This document shows positions 28,934-38,219 of a DNA stretch of 64,000 nt, piece after piece. How positions within the stretch are numbered: the stretch's first letter is position 1; every line of letters begins with the position of its first letter. The DNA is from Virgibacillus phasianinus (GTDB taxonomy: Bacteria; Bacillota; Bacilli; Bacillales; Amphibacillaceae): positions 2,294,001 through 2,358,000 of the forward strand of contig NZ_CP022315.1 in assembly GCF_002216775.1 (NCBI RefSeq), written 5' to 3'. The notes beneath the pieces are model-generated. The model was not told where the DNA came from. It made no database searches and worked only from the letters and a program-made list of their open reading frames with translations. The position numbers were made by a program, and so were the translations under genes.

Positions 28934-30223
28934 ATGAAAAAATGGCTTGGTACTATCTTTTGCATGATGTTATTAATTGGAATATTAGCAGCATGCGGTC
29001 CAGATGAAACAAAATCAACAAAGAATGATTCCGATAAAGATGGGGAGAAAGCATCTGAGGAAATGCCCGAAAAACCGGAAAAGCTGACACTGTGGGTGAA
29101 CGCTGAAGAAAAACAAGAAAAAGCCGTAAAACAAATTACCAACAAATACACAGAGAAAACGGGAATTGATGTTGAAATGGTTCCGATTAACATGTTAGAT
29201 CAGGTTGAAAAGCTTAATGTAGAAGGTCCTGCGGGTAATGGCCCTGATATTATTTTCCAACCGCATGACCGTATCGGTGATTTGGTTCTCCGCGGGCTAG
29301 TAGCACCAGTTAGTTTAGGTGATAAAAAATCCGAGTATACGGATACAGCCTTACAGGCGGTCCAATATGATGGAGATTATTGGGGTTATCCTGCTGTAAT
29401 CGAGACATACGCTATGTATTACAATAAATCACTAGTGGACGAGGCACCGAAGACAATGGAAGATTTAATGGCTATCGCAGAGCGTGATACAAAACCAGCT
29501 GAAGATAAATTTGGTTTCCTGATGGAGGCGGCTAATTTCTATTTTGTTTATCCATTTTTCTCAGGAAACGGTGCATACGTTTTTTCTAATGAGGATGGCA
29601 AATACGACATTTCTGATATCGGACTTGCTAATGAGGGGGCAATCGAAGGTGGAAAACTTGTTAAATCATGGTTTGAAAACGGTTACGTGCCACAGGATTT
29701 AACGCCTGATATTATGAATGGTTTATTTAAAGAAGGAAAAGTTTCCACTGTAATTAATGGTCCTTGGATGGTTCGTGAATATGGCGATGCTTTGGGTGAT
29801 GACTTAGCTACTGCACCGTTACCGTTATTAGAAAATGGTGACAACCCGAAACCATTCGTTGGAGTGAAATCATACATGCTTTCCTATTACTCAGAAAATC
29901 CGGAATGGGCAGAGGATTTGATGGCATTTATAACAAATAAAGAAAATTCGATGACCTATTATGATATAGCTGGTGAGCTTCCTGCACGAAATGATTCGTT
30001 GAAAGATCCGGTGATTGCGGATGATCCGATCTACTCTGCGTTTGCAGAACAAACGAAGCACGGAGTTCCAATGCCTAGTGTACCAGCTATGCAGCAGGTT
30101 TGGGATCCTATTAATGATGCATTATCATTCATTTCTAAAGGGGAACCAGTGGAACCGGTCTTAAAAGAAGCTGTAAAAATTATTGGAAATCAGATTGAAG
30201 CCTCTGGGGCAACGACTAAATAA
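28934..30223 (+). CDS. mdxE: Maltodextrin ABC transporter substrate-binding lipoprotein
   Basis: The 429-residue lipoprotein binds maltodextrins outside the cell. The start is ATG 28934 behind TTGGGAGG; a GTG at 28901 is in frame but lies in the leader. The signal ends ILAAC with lipidated Cys21. An acidic linker follows, then a MalE-type fold: GPAGNGPDIIFQPHDRIGDL near 98-117 and INGPWMV near 278-284 are typical. Neighbours encode the two permeases, a GH31 glucosidase and the regulator. The ATPase is not here; a shared MsmX-type ATPase elsewhere is the usual bacillar solution. Confidence 0.9.
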   Translation: MKKWLGTIFCMMLLIGILAACGPDETKSTKNDSDKDGEKASEEMPEKPEKLTLWVNAEEKQEKAVKQITNKYTEKTGIDVEMVPINMLDQVEKLNVEGPAGNGPDIIFQPHDRIGDLVLRGLVAPVSLGDKKSEYTDTALQAVQYDGDYWGYPAVIETYAMYYNKSLVDEAPKTMEDLMAIAERDTKPAEDKFGFLMEAANFYFVYPFFSGNGAYVFSNEDGKYDISDIGLANEGAIEGGKLVKSWFENGYVPQDLTPDIMNGLFKEGKVSTVINGPWMVREYGDALGDDLATAPLPLLENGDNPKPFVGVKSYMLSYYSENPEWAEDLMAFITNKENSMTYYDIAGELPARNDSLKDPVIADDPIYSAFAEQTKHGVPMPSVPAMQQVWDPINDALSFISKGEPVEPVLKEAVKIIGNQIEASGATTK

Positions 30224-30235
30224 GAGGCGGGATAC

Positions 30236-30376
30236 AAGATGAGGCTGGGACATAAGTTTTTTATCAATGGAAAAACCCGACTAAATCGAAAAATGGTGCA
30301 TATGACCGCTGTGGAAATTAACAGCATTGTTCATATTTCTAGCTTATATTTTTCGATACGTCCCAACCTCATCCCA
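30236..30376. repeat. Miniature IS1182-like palindromic element between mdxE and mdxF
   Basis: About 140 bp bounded by GATGAGGCTGGGACATAA at the left and a near complement ending CGTCCCAACCTCATC at the right. Inner arms TCGAAAAAT/ATTTTTCGA add structure. The outer arm matches the IS1182 terminus at 25058 over GAGGCTGGGACATAA. It contains no gene and fits a MITE or a stand-alone hairpin repeat. Placed between binding-protein and permease genes, it could lower permease expression. Confidence 0.75.
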
Positions 30377-30414
30377 TTTACTAAGAAATTTTCACTACAT
30401 AGGGGGTTACGTAT

Positions 30415-31713
30415 GTGACACAGGATCGACGAAAACAGAAAACAGGATTAGGTCGGCCCCGCAACATTGCAACTCTATTATCTATCATTTTCCCTGGCTT
30501 GGGACAATTCTATAACCGGCGTATTTTTAAAGGAATATTGCTTTTAATTATTGCTGTTTCCTTTTTGATTACTACGTGGCATTACATCGATATTGGATTA
30601 TGGGGATTGTTTACACTTGGTACCATTCCACGTGAACATCATTCCATCCAGCTTTTAATTCAGGGATTAATCTCCCTCATTATATTAGGATTTGGAATTG
30701 CTATTTACTTTTTTAATATAAAGGATGCAAGACACGATGCAATTCATCGTGAAGAAGATAAAAAGAAGCCGTCATTTCTTCGGGGGGTTATCAATTTCTA
30801 TGATCGTGGCTTTCCTTATTTCATGATACTTCCAGGTCTGATGATGCTCTTGTTTGTTGTAGTATTGCCACTTTTGTTTATGGTCAGCTTGGCATTTACT
30901 AACTACAATCAGTATAATTCGCCACCTAGAAAACTATTGGATTGGGTTGGCATGGATAATTTCCAAGCATTACTTAATGTTGGAATCTGGCAGGATACCT
31001 TTTTAAGTGTATTTACCTGGACGATTGTCTGGACAGTAGTTGCCACTACCCTGCAAATCGCCCTTGGATTATTTCTCGCGTTACTAGTAAATGACAAACG
31101 GATTAAGTTTAAGCGGGCATTGCGAACTGTTTTGATTTTACCTTGGGCTGTACCAGCATTCGTTTCCATTTTAATTTTCTCTGCCTTATTTAATCCGACT
31201 TTTGGTGCAATAAACCGGGATATATTGAGCCAATTTAATGTGATGATACCGTGGCTGTCTGATCCATTTTGGGCAAAGACTGCACTTATAATGATTCAGA
31301 CGTGGCTTGGGTTTCCATTCGTTTTTGCCTTATTTACTGGTGTCCTGCAAAGTGTTCCAGCGGATATGTATGAAGCAGCAGATGTTGACGGGGGAACCCG
31401 CTTTCAAAAATTGCGGTTTATTACATTGCCGCATGTCCTGTTTGCAACTGCACCGCTCTTAATTATGCAATATGCCGGAAATTTTAATAACTTTAATATT
31501 ATTTACTTATTCAATGAAGGTAATCCGGCGGTTCGCGGGCAAAATGCTGGCGGTACTGACATCTTAATCTCATGGGTCTACAAACTGACATTTGAAACGA
31601 ATAATTACAATATGGCAGCAGCGATCACAATTATTATGGGATTAATTATATCAATTTTTGCCTTTTTCCAATTTAGAAAGACGGCATCATTCAAAGAGGA
31701 GGGGCGTTACTAA
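30415..31713 (+). CDS. mdxF: Maltodextrin ABC permease, MalF type
   Basis: The 432-residue permease has an N-terminal helix pair (about 18-55; SIIFPGLGQFYNRR near 23-36, a TM2-like motif), more helices, then the MalF-type six-helix core. The EAA loop that contacts the ATPase is EAADVDGGTRFQKLRFITLP near 321-340. GTG 30415 is the start, behind ATAGGGGG; the overlapping ATG at 30412 hits a stop at once. Its stop overlaps the mdxG start by one base. Together with MdxE and MdxG it imports maltodextrins. Confidence 0.92.
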   Translation: MTQDRRKQKTGLGRPRNIATLLSIIFPGLGQFYNRRIFKGILLLIIAVSFLITTWHYIDIGLWGLFTLGTIPREHHSIQLLIQGLISLIILGFGIAIYFFNIKDARHDAIHREEDKKKPSFLRGVINFYDRGFPYFMILPGLMMLLFVVVLPLLFMVSLAFTNYNQYNSPPRKLLDWVGMDNFQALLNVGIWQDTFLSVFTWTIVWTVVATTLQIALGLFLALLVNDKRIKFKRALRTVLILPWAVPAFVSILIFSALFNPTFGAINRDILSQFNVMIPWLSDPFWAKTALIMIQTWLGFPFVFALFTGVLQSVPADMYEAADVDGGTRFQKLRFITLPHVLFATAPLLIMQYAGNFNNFNIIYLFNEGNPAVRGQNAGGTDILISWVYKLTFETNNYNMAAAITIIMGLIISIFAFFQFRKTASFKEEGRY

Positions 31714-32561
31714 TGGCTATACATTCTAAAACGAAATCAAAAATAGAAGTAACGTTCATTTATATCTTCTTCCTAATTATGTTTGTTATCATCGGCTATC
31801 CACTGTTCTGGGCAGTCATGATGAGCATTAATCCGGGATCAAACATGCTTGTAACGGATTTATTTCCAGATAATCCAACATTGGAACACTATATTTGGTT
31901 ATTTACGGATCCTGGTAGTGATTATGTAACATGGTACAAAAATAGTCTTTATGTAGCAGTGGTTAATTCCGTTTTATCTGTTGCCATTACTTCGCTTATC
32001 GCCTATGCGTTTTCCCGGTACAAATTTATCGGACGGAAATACGGACTTTACATGTTCTTGTTATTACAAATGTTCCCGGCCCTAATGGGAATGGTAGCAC
32101 TTTACATTTTATTAAATACGATTGGCCTGACAGATTCCTTATATGGTTTAATGCTGATCTATATAGGTGGTCAAATCCCGTTTAATGCATGGCTGGTGAA
32201 AGGGTATCTGGATACAATTCCAAAAGAATTAGATGAAGCAGCTAAGATTGATGGTGCAGGTCATTTGAAAATATTTCGGACCATTATACTGCCGCTTGCC
32301 AAACCCATTCTTGCTGTTGTGGCTTTGTTTAACTTTATGGCTCCGTTTATGGATTTCCTGCTGCCGCGGATTGTGTTAACAAGCCCGGAGAACTTTACAT
32401 TAGCACTAGGATTATACAATTTTATCAATGATCAATTTTCAACGAACTTTACCCGATTTGCAGCTGGATCTATTTTAATAGCGATTCCAATTGCACTTGT
32501 ATTTCTACTATTACAACGGTACTTAATTTCAGGATTAACCAGTGGTGCTACAAAAGGGTAG
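31713..32561 (+). CDS. mdxG: Maltodextrin ABC permease, MalG type
   Basis: The 282-residue inner-membrane protein has six helices and a binding-protein-dependent permease EAA loop, DEAAKIDGAGHLKIFRTIILPLAKP near residues 175-199. It pairs with the MalF-type protein and shares a TAATG stop-start overlap with it, so translation is coupled. GAGGAGGGG precedes the ATG. The C-terminal SGATKG tail is typical of MalG, which uses it to contact the ATPase. Confidence 0.93.
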   Translation: MAIHSKTKSKIEVTFIYIFFLIMFVIIGYPLFWAVMMSINPGSNMLVTDLFPDNPTLEHYIWLFTDPGSDYVTWYKNSLYVAVVNSVLSVAITSLIAYAFSRYKFIGRKYGLYMFLLLQMFPALMGMVALYILLNTIGLTDSLYGLMLIYIGGQIPFNAWLVKGYLDTIPKELDEAAKIDGAGHLKIFRTIILPLAKPILAVVALFNFMAPFMDFLLPRIVLTSPENFTLALGLYNFINDQFSTNFTRFAAGSILIAIPIALVFLLLQRYLISGLTSGATKG

Positions 32562-32588
32562 GTATACGAAGGAACAGGAGGAGCATTC

Positions 32589-34943
32589 ATGCTAGAAGAT
32601 ACAAGCTTTGCAATTCATCCAGATAAGGATAAACAAACAAATGCACAAGCATATCAGGATATAGGGAGAGTGCTGGAATATAAAAAGACAGATTCCAATT
32701 ATTACTTTATATGTGAAAATGGAAATGTCATGATTCGATTCTTCACATCGTCTATTGTGAGAGTTATCATGAATCCATTTGAAAAGCCTAAATTAGATTT
32801 GTCAAAAGCAGTCATTTCTATTCCGAATCAAGTATGTGTTGAAGCAGAAAAAGAAAAAGAATCAATTTTATTAACAACAGATCAGCTTCGGCTTACAATT
32901 ATGACGGCACCATTCCGTGTTAAGGTTACCGATAAAAATAATGTTGTTTTACTTGAAGAAGAAAAATACGGAATGGGACATAAGGTTTCAGGTGAAATAG
33001 TTGCCCACAAGAAAATGTATCAGACAGATCATTATTACGGCTTCGGGGAAAAGTCTGGTTTTTTGGATAAGCGGGGCGAAAAATATACCATGTGGAACAC
33101 GGATGTTTATGCACCGCATAATCCTGAAACCGACCCATTGTACGAATCCATCCCGTATTTTATGACTTTGCGCGATGGCAGAGCGCACGGCATATTTTTC
33201 GACAACACTTTCCGCACCGTTTTTGACATGAGGTCATTCAGTGATACATACGCCTTTATGGCTGAAGATGGTCAGTTGGATTATTATATTATGGCTGGCC
33301 CAACACCAAAAGACGTATTGTCCCAATACACACACCTTACCGGTAGAATGCCGCTCCCACCAAAATGGGCACTTGGTTACCATCAGTCCAGGTACAGTTA
33401 TGGATCAGAAGCAGAAGTTCGTGAGCTTGCCGAAGAATTTGTGGAACGTGATATTCCAGTCGATGTGATTCACTTGGATATTCACTATATGGACGGCTAT
33501 CGGGTATTTACGTTCGATAAAGAAAAGTTTCCAAATCCTAAACAAATGATCACAGATTTACGTGAAATGGGCATTCGCATTGTTCCAATTGTCGATCCGG
33601 GCGTGAAAAAGGATAGTGAATATCAGACCTACCAGGAAGGTATTCGTGGGGGTCACTTCTGCAGATATATTGAAGGGGAAACGTACTTTGGCGATGTATG
33701 GCCAGGAACAAGTGCATTCCCTGACTTCACCGATGAAAAGGTTCGAAAGTGGTGGGGTAATAAGCATGCTTTTTATACAGATATCGGGATCGAGGGTGTC
33801 TGGAATGACATGAATGAGCCGGCAGTTTTCAATGAAACAAAAACCATGGATACCGCGGTTATACACCGAAATGACGGAAAACCAGCCACACACCGTGAAT
33901 TGCATAATGTGTACGGTTTATTGATGGGTAAAGCAACATATGAAGGAATGAAGGAACAGCTTCATGGCAAACGTCCATTTCTATTGACGCGGGCAGGTTA
34001 CGCTGGTATTCAACGATACGGTTCTGTTTGGACCGGTGATAACCGCAGTTTCTGGGAGCATTTGCAAATGTCCCTGCCGATGTGTATGAATCTTGGCTTG
34101 TCTGGTGTGCCATTCACAGGTCCTGATGTTGGTGGATTTGCGCATGATACAAACGCAGACCTATTAGTACGCTGGATGCAGGTGGGAGCATTCACGCCGT
34201 ATTTCCGGAATCATTCCGCAATCGGCACCCATTATCAGGAACCATGGCAATTCGGTCAAAAATATGAAGCGATTATGAAAAAGTACATTCAGATGCGTTA
34301 TCAATGGATGCCGCAGCTATACACCTTGTTTTATCAGGCAAGCATGACAGGTGCTCCTATCATGCGCCCGTTGTTAATGGAGTTTCCAGATGATGAGAAA
34401 ACATATAATCTGAACGATCAATTTATGATTGGCGACAATGTAATCATTGCACCTATCTTAGCCCCAAGTGTCACGGATCGGGCGGTTTATCTGCCAGCAG
34501 GTGAATGGGTGGACTTTTCTGATGGAACAGTTTACGACGGAAAACGGACTCACTTAATTCATGCAGAACTGAAGGAGCTTCCGATTTTTGTGAAAAAAGG
34601 AACTGCACTTATGCAAACGAAATGGATATCTAATACAGATAAAGCACCGGAGAATGTATGTATGGATGTTTACGCGGGAACAAATGAAGAAAAGTATATC
34701 ATGAACTTTTATGATGATGACGGAGAAACTTTTGCTTATAATGATGGAAGGTATCTGCAGCTCAAACTTGAAGTAGTATCAAAAAAAGACGCTGTCAGCA
34801 TCACTGTTTTAAACAAAGCGGGTGACTTTAAGCCAGCATATAGTACAATTGAGGTACGCGTACATGGTTTGGCTGAGGACCAGAAGACGGTGATTAATGG
34901 TGAGGATGTGCGTGACAAAGCGATGATTGATCTAGTAAACTAA
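32589..34943 (+). CDS. GH31 alpha-glucosidase
   Basis: This 784-residue cytoplasmic glycoside hydrolase probably releases glucose from imported maltodextrins or isomalto-linkages. The N-terminal beta-sandwich (about 1-250) precedes the catalytic barrel; nucleophile Asp407 lies in GVWNDMNEP and the acid/base Asp484 in WTGDNRSFW. A proximal C-terminal beta domain follows from about 590. AGGAGGAG precedes the ATG, 27 nt after mdxG. Together with the GH13 enzyme it completes maltodextrin breakdown. No signal peptide is seen. Confidence 0.94.
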   Translation: MLEDTSFAIHPDKDKQTNAQAYQDIGRVLEYKKTDSNYYFICENGNVMIRFFTSSIVRVIMNPFEKPKLDLSKAVISIPNQVCVEAEKEKESILLTTDQLRLTIMTAPFRVKVTDKNNVVLLEEEKYGMGHKVSGEIVAHKKMYQTDHYYGFGEKSGFLDKRGEKYTMWNTDVYAPHNPETDPLYESIPYFMTLRDGRAHGIFFDNTFRTVFDMRSFSDTYAFMAEDGQLDYYIMAGPTPKDVLSQYTHLTGRMPLPPKWALGYHQSRYSYGSEAEVRELAEEFVERDIPVDVIHLDIHYMDGYRVFTFDKEKFPNPKQMITDLREMGIRIVPIVDPGVKKDSEYQTYQEGIRGGHFCRYIEGETYFGDVWPGTSAFPDFTDEKVRKWWGNKHAFYTDIGIEGVWNDMNEPAVFNETKTMDTAVIHRNDGKPATHRELHNVYGLLMGKATYEGMKEQLHGKRPFLLTRAGYAGIQRYGSVWTGDNRSFWEHLQMSLPMCMNLGLSGVPFTGPDVGGFAHDTNADLLVRWMQVGAFTPYFRNHSAIGTHYQEPWQFGQKYEAIMKKYIQMRYQWMPQLYTLFYQASMTGAPIMRPLLMEFPDDEKTYNLNDQFMIGDNVIIAPILAPSVTDRAVYLPAGEWVDFSDGTVYDGKRTHLIHAELKELPIFVKKGTALMQTKWISNTDKAPENVCMDVYAGTNEEKYIMNFYDDDGETFAYNDGRYLQLKLEVVSKKDAVSITVLNKAGDFKPAYSTIEVRVHGLAEDQKTVINGEDVRDKAMIDLVN

Positions 34944-34974
34944 ATGAAACAATACAAAATAGAGGGTGGAACGA

Positions 34975-36012
34975 ATGAGTGTAACAATTAAAGATGTAGC
35001 AAAAGCAACCGGTGTGTCGCCCTCTACTGTTTCAAGAGTAATTGCCGATAACCCAAGAATAAGTCCAGAAACGAAAAAGCGTGTTCGAAAAGCGATGAAG
35101 AGTCTAGGCTATTATCCTAATGTTAACGCAAGGAATTTGGTAGGAAAATCGACAAAAACGATTGGCGTTATCATGCCATCTTCCGCAGATAAAGCATTAC
35201 AAAATCCTTTCTTTCCGGAAATATTACGGGGGATCGGTTCCTATACGCATAAATTGCAGTATTCCTTGTTTTTATCAACAGGTGAAACTGAGGAAGAAAC
35301 ATTTGATGAAGTACAGCGGATGGTATATGGCAGTTATGTTGACGGCGTTATTTTGTTATATTCACGAGCAAATGACAGACTGACGCAATTTTTACGTGAA
35401 CGCGAATTTCCATTTGTCATCGTTGGTAAACCATATGAACATATGAATGAAATAACTCACGTGGACAATGACAACTTTGCAGCGGGCAAAGAAATTACGG
35501 AACATCTTATTGAGCTTGGACACGAAAAGATTGCATTTATTGGCGGATCAAGGGAATTATTTGTGACAACAGACCGGCAATCCGGCTATGAATCAGCCAT
35601 GATGGATGCAAAGCTCAATCTTCCTGAAAACTATAAATTTCATGCAGAGTTTTTAAAATCTGGCGGGCGGGAGGCAGTAGAGCATTTATTCTCACTAGAT
35701 AATCCGCCCACTGGTCTTGTTATCAGTGATGATTTGATGAGTTTCGGTGTGCTGAGTATGCTGGAAGAGTTTGGTCTTTCCGTTCCTAGAGAAGTCTCTG
35801 TTGTCAGCTTTAACAATGTCTATTTATCGGAAATCATCAGACCCGCACTTACTACAGTCGATGTTCAAATTCACACTCTGGGGGCACAATCAGCCAAAGC
35901 TTTAATTGAAAAGACGATAAATAAATCTGAACCGGCAAAACGCATTATGATTCCGCACACAATTGTTTACCGGGATTCGGCAAGTGAATTGAAAAGGAAG
36001 CCACTCAAGTAG
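34975..36012 (+). CDS. LacI-family regulator of the maltodextrin locus
   Basis: The 345-residue protein starts MSVTIKDVAKATGVSPSTVSRV, a classic LacI helix-turn-helix and hinge (about 1-60), followed by a periplasmic-binding-like sensor domain (GVIMPSSADKA near 63-73; IAFIGGSRELF near 181-191). I use ATG 34975, 6 nt after AGAGGGTGG, rather than the in-frame GTG at 34966 that overlaps the ribosome site. As the last gene of the operon it probably represses it and the divergent GH13 gene through the CAAACGTTTG palindromes at 28691 and 28879. Confidence 0.9.
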   Translation: MSVTIKDVAKATGVSPSTVSRVIADNPRISPETKKRVRKAMKSLGYYPNVNARNLVGKSTKTIGVIMPSSADKALQNPFFPEILRGIGSYTHKLQYSLFLSTGETEEETFDEVQRMVYGSYVDGVILLYSRANDRLTQFLREREFPFVIVGKPYEHMNEITHVDNDNFAAGKEITEHLIELGHEKIAFIGGSRELFVTTDRQSGYESAMMDAKLNLPENYKFHAEFLKSGGREAVEHLFSLDNPPTGLVISDDLMSFGVLSMLEEFGLSVPREVSVVSFNNVYLSEIIRPALTTVDVQIHTLGAQSAKALIEKTINKSEPAKRIMIPHTIVYRDSASELKRKPLK

Positions 36013-36026
36013 GCCTCCTTTTTTTA
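35996..36026 (+). terminator. Terminator at the end of the maltodextrin operon
   Basis: AGGAAGCC and GGCCTCCT form a short imperfect stem across the LacI gene stop, followed by TTTTTTTATT. Confidence 0.6.
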
Positions 36027-36228
36027 TTGTTAATAGTTTGTCACGTTTTTGACAGAATAAGAAAAAGCCCTGCCTAAATAATTGAATATAAGGGTGAAGG
36101 TGCAGTCCCGTTTCAAACTACGTAACATTTAGTGGTTGTTAACTTTTACAAAATTTTATCTTATTTGTTGCTTTAATTGGCCCAAGGTTATACAATTAGG
36201 AACAAGGGTTCGTGTTGGGGGAGTTTTC

Positions 36229-37593
36229 ATGGAACAAACAAAGACTATTAAAAATAAAATTTTATCACATGGAAGCACTGCTTTGGAACCTACACTTCTT
36301 ATTTATCGTGATGCGCTTGGTTTCATTATAGAAGTAATCGAAAAAGAGTATTCTCTTTTGGAAGGTTTACGAACAAAAAAAATGACTACAGCTGTCGAAA
36401 AGTTCATCCATCGAACAAAAAACAACCCCACCCCGAAATACGATTTTACAAGTAATTTTTATAAATTTCCTTCTTACTTAAGAAGATCAGCGATTTCGAG
36501 AGGTTTCAGTATTGTAAAAAGTTATCGTGCAAACCTTCGAAATTGGGAGGTTGAGAAGTCTCAGATACTTGGCGAAGGCAAGGTTCTTAAGAAAAAACCT
36601 CCGGTTTTAAGTGTCGAACACGACGCGTTTCCGGTACTTTATAAAGGAAATATGTTTAATCGCCTTTCTACTGATCAAGCAGAAGTTAAAGTTTACAAGA
36701 ATAACGACTGGGCCTGGGAGACAATCACCTTTAACGATAAAAACCTTAAAAATAGAAGAATTATGGACTGGAAAGAAAACAATCCTACGCTTGTAAAAGT
36801 CGGAAAAAAATACTTTATAAATTTCTCTTATACGAAGGAAATAAAACTCAATAAAACAAAAGTTATAGATCAAACCATTGTTTCCGTTGATCTTGGGCTG
36901 ACCAATTCTGCAGTTTGCTCTGCAATGTATTCAGATGGAACTGTCATTGGAAGGAAATTTATTAATCAACCAATAGAAAAAGACCGGATGAACACACTTC
37001 TTGGAAAGCTCAAAAAAGCGCAACGCAATTCAGGTTTTATCGAAGCGCCAAATTATTGGAAAAAAATCAATGGATTGAAAAACCATATAAAAGTAAATAC
37101 GGCATCTGAAGTTATAAAGTTTGCTGAAACTTATAATGCCGATATCATTGTATTTGAATACCTAGGAAAAATGCGTGTTCCTAAGGGCATATTTGGTGCG
37201 AAGAAATTACGTCATAAATTACACCATTGGTGCAAACTAGGCATACAATCAAAAGTCGAGGAAATGGCTCATTACCGCCAAATGCGTATTAGAAGAATTA
37301 ATCCGAAATACACATCGAAGCTTGCTTTTGATGGATCTGGAAAAGTTAAACGTAATGATAAAAAAGATCTTGCTACATTTAAAAGTGGCAAGGTCTATCA
37401 CGCAGACTTAAGTGCTTCCTATAATATAGGGGCTCGTTATTTTATAAGAGAAATCATCAAACCCTTTTCCGAAAAGAAAAGGTTGCTTTTGGAGGCAAAA
37501 GTTCCTTCACTGGCAGCTAGAACTCGGCTGACATTGGCTTCATTAATTAGCTTACATCAGGCACTACGCACCAACGGTGCAAAACCAGCGTGA
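36229..37593 (+). CDS. TnpB-like RNA-guided nuclease family protein without zinc finger
   Basis: TnpB proteins are RuvC-type nucleases guided by a right-end RNA. This 454-residue protein starts at ATG 36229 behind TGGGGGAG. The RuvC residues appear intact: Asp221 in VSVDLGLTNSA, Glu310 in IIVFEYLGKMR and Asp393 in HADLSASYNIGARYF. The zinc-finger CxxC pairs usually found between the second and third RuvC motifs are absent: the KYTSK motif (360-364) is followed by a Lys/Gly-rich stretch, and only Cys230 and Cys335 occur in the C-terminal half. It separates the LacI gene from the flavodoxin gene. Confidence 0.85.
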   Translation: MEQTKTIKNKILSHGSTALEPTLLIYRDALGFIIEVIEKEYSLLEGLRTKKMTTAVEKFIHRTKNNPTPKYDFTSNFYKFPSYLRRSAISRGFSIVKSYRANLRNWEVEKSQILGEGKVLKKKPPVLSVEHDAFPVLYKGNMFNRLSTDQAEVKVYKNNDWAWETITFNDKNLKNRRIMDWKENNPTLVKVGKKYFINFSYTKEIKLNKTKVIDQTIVSVDLGLTNSAVCSAMYSDGTVIGRKFINQPIEKDRMNTLLGKLKKAQRNSGFIEAPNYWKKINGLKNHIKVNTASEVIKFAETYNADIIVFEYLGKMRVPKGIFGAKKLRHKLHHWCKLGIQSKVEEMAHYRQMRIRRINPKYTSKLAFDGSGKVKRNDKKDLATFKSGKVYHADLSASYNIGARYFIREIIKPFSEKKRLLLEAKVPSLAARTRLTLASLISLHQALRTNGAKPA

Positions 37594-37657
37594 AGTTTGC
37601 TGTATTTAAGTCAATAGATGCTTCATCTAAATCTTCGATTTAGGTGGGGAGGTTCAC
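37566..37657 (+). ncRNA. Probable reRNA/omega-RNA scaffold at the tnpB 3' end
   Basis: In this family the guide RNA scaffold overlaps the end of tnpB and runs to the element's right end. Here hairpins GCACC/GGTGC (37566-37578, within the coding end) and CTAAATC/GATTTAG precede GGTTCAC at 37652-37657. The guide would then read the flanking DNA from 37658. Presence is inferred from layout. Confidence 0.45.
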
Positions 37658-37718
37658 TATAAATATCACTATCAAAAGGTAGAAGAGTGTGCATTGTTAC
37701 AGGTAGGAGGGATCAGCT

Positions 37719-38186
37719 ATGAGCAAAATATTAATGCTATATGCGAGTGTAACGGGTAACACAGAGGAAATTGCTGTAGCTATCGCGGAAATGTTACAAA
37801 AATATAATCATGAGATCACGATGAAAACATTTGATGTAGATGCAATAGATGTTGAGGAATTAACGGAGTACGATGCAATTCTTGTTGGTACATATTCTTG
37901 GGACGACGGTGCTATGCCTTATGAGGTCGAGGATTTTTATGAAGAGCTGGAAGATGCGGAACTAACAGATAAATTGGTCGGTGTTTTTGGATCTGGTGAT
38001 ACATTTTATGAGACATTTGGCGGTGCTATTGAATTGCTTGGAAACCGATTTGAGGAATTGGGCGCCAATGTGATGCCTGATTGGATTAAGATTGATTTAG
38101 AACCCGATGAAAAGGATTTTGCCCGCTGTCAAAAGTTTGCAGATGATTTGACCACGAAGCTCCTAAAGATAGTTGAAGCAGAATAG
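37719..38186 (+). CDS. Flavodoxin
   Basis: The 155-residue protein has the flavodoxin fold, with the FMN phosphate loop YASVTGNTEEIA near 8-19, the aromatic loop VGTYSWDDGAMP near 55-66 and FGSGDTFYETF near 88-98. Flavodoxins shuttle single electrons in place of ferredoxin. A TAGGAGGGAT site precedes the ATG. The TnpB element lies immediately upstream, so the original promoter may have been displaced. It is followed 33 nt later by the OSBS/NSAR-type gene; a functional link is not evident. Confidence 0.93.
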   Translation: MSKILMLYASVTGNTEEIAVAIAEMLQKYNHEITMKTFDVDAIDVEELTEYDAILVGTYSWDDGAMPYEVEDFYEELEDAELTDKLVGVFGSGDTFYETFGGAIELLGNRFEELGANVMPDWIKIDLEPDEKDFARCQKFADDLTTKLLKIVEAE

Positions 38187-38219
38187 ATTGAACTAAACAA
38201 TGAGGAGGTTACATAAGAA

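Larger units (their letters stand above)
36030..37657. mobile_element. TnpB-only IS605/IS1341-type element (approximate limits)
   Basis: The unit holds one tnpB-like gene. The right end carries the hairpin CTAAATCTTCGATTTAG and the terminal GGTTCAC (to 37657), like IS605-family right ends. The left boundary is uncertain: a structured 5' leader with GCCCTGCC and GGGTGAAGGTGCAGTCCCG lies at about 36065-36110. No tnpA is present, so movement would need a transposase in trans. Confidence 0.65.
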
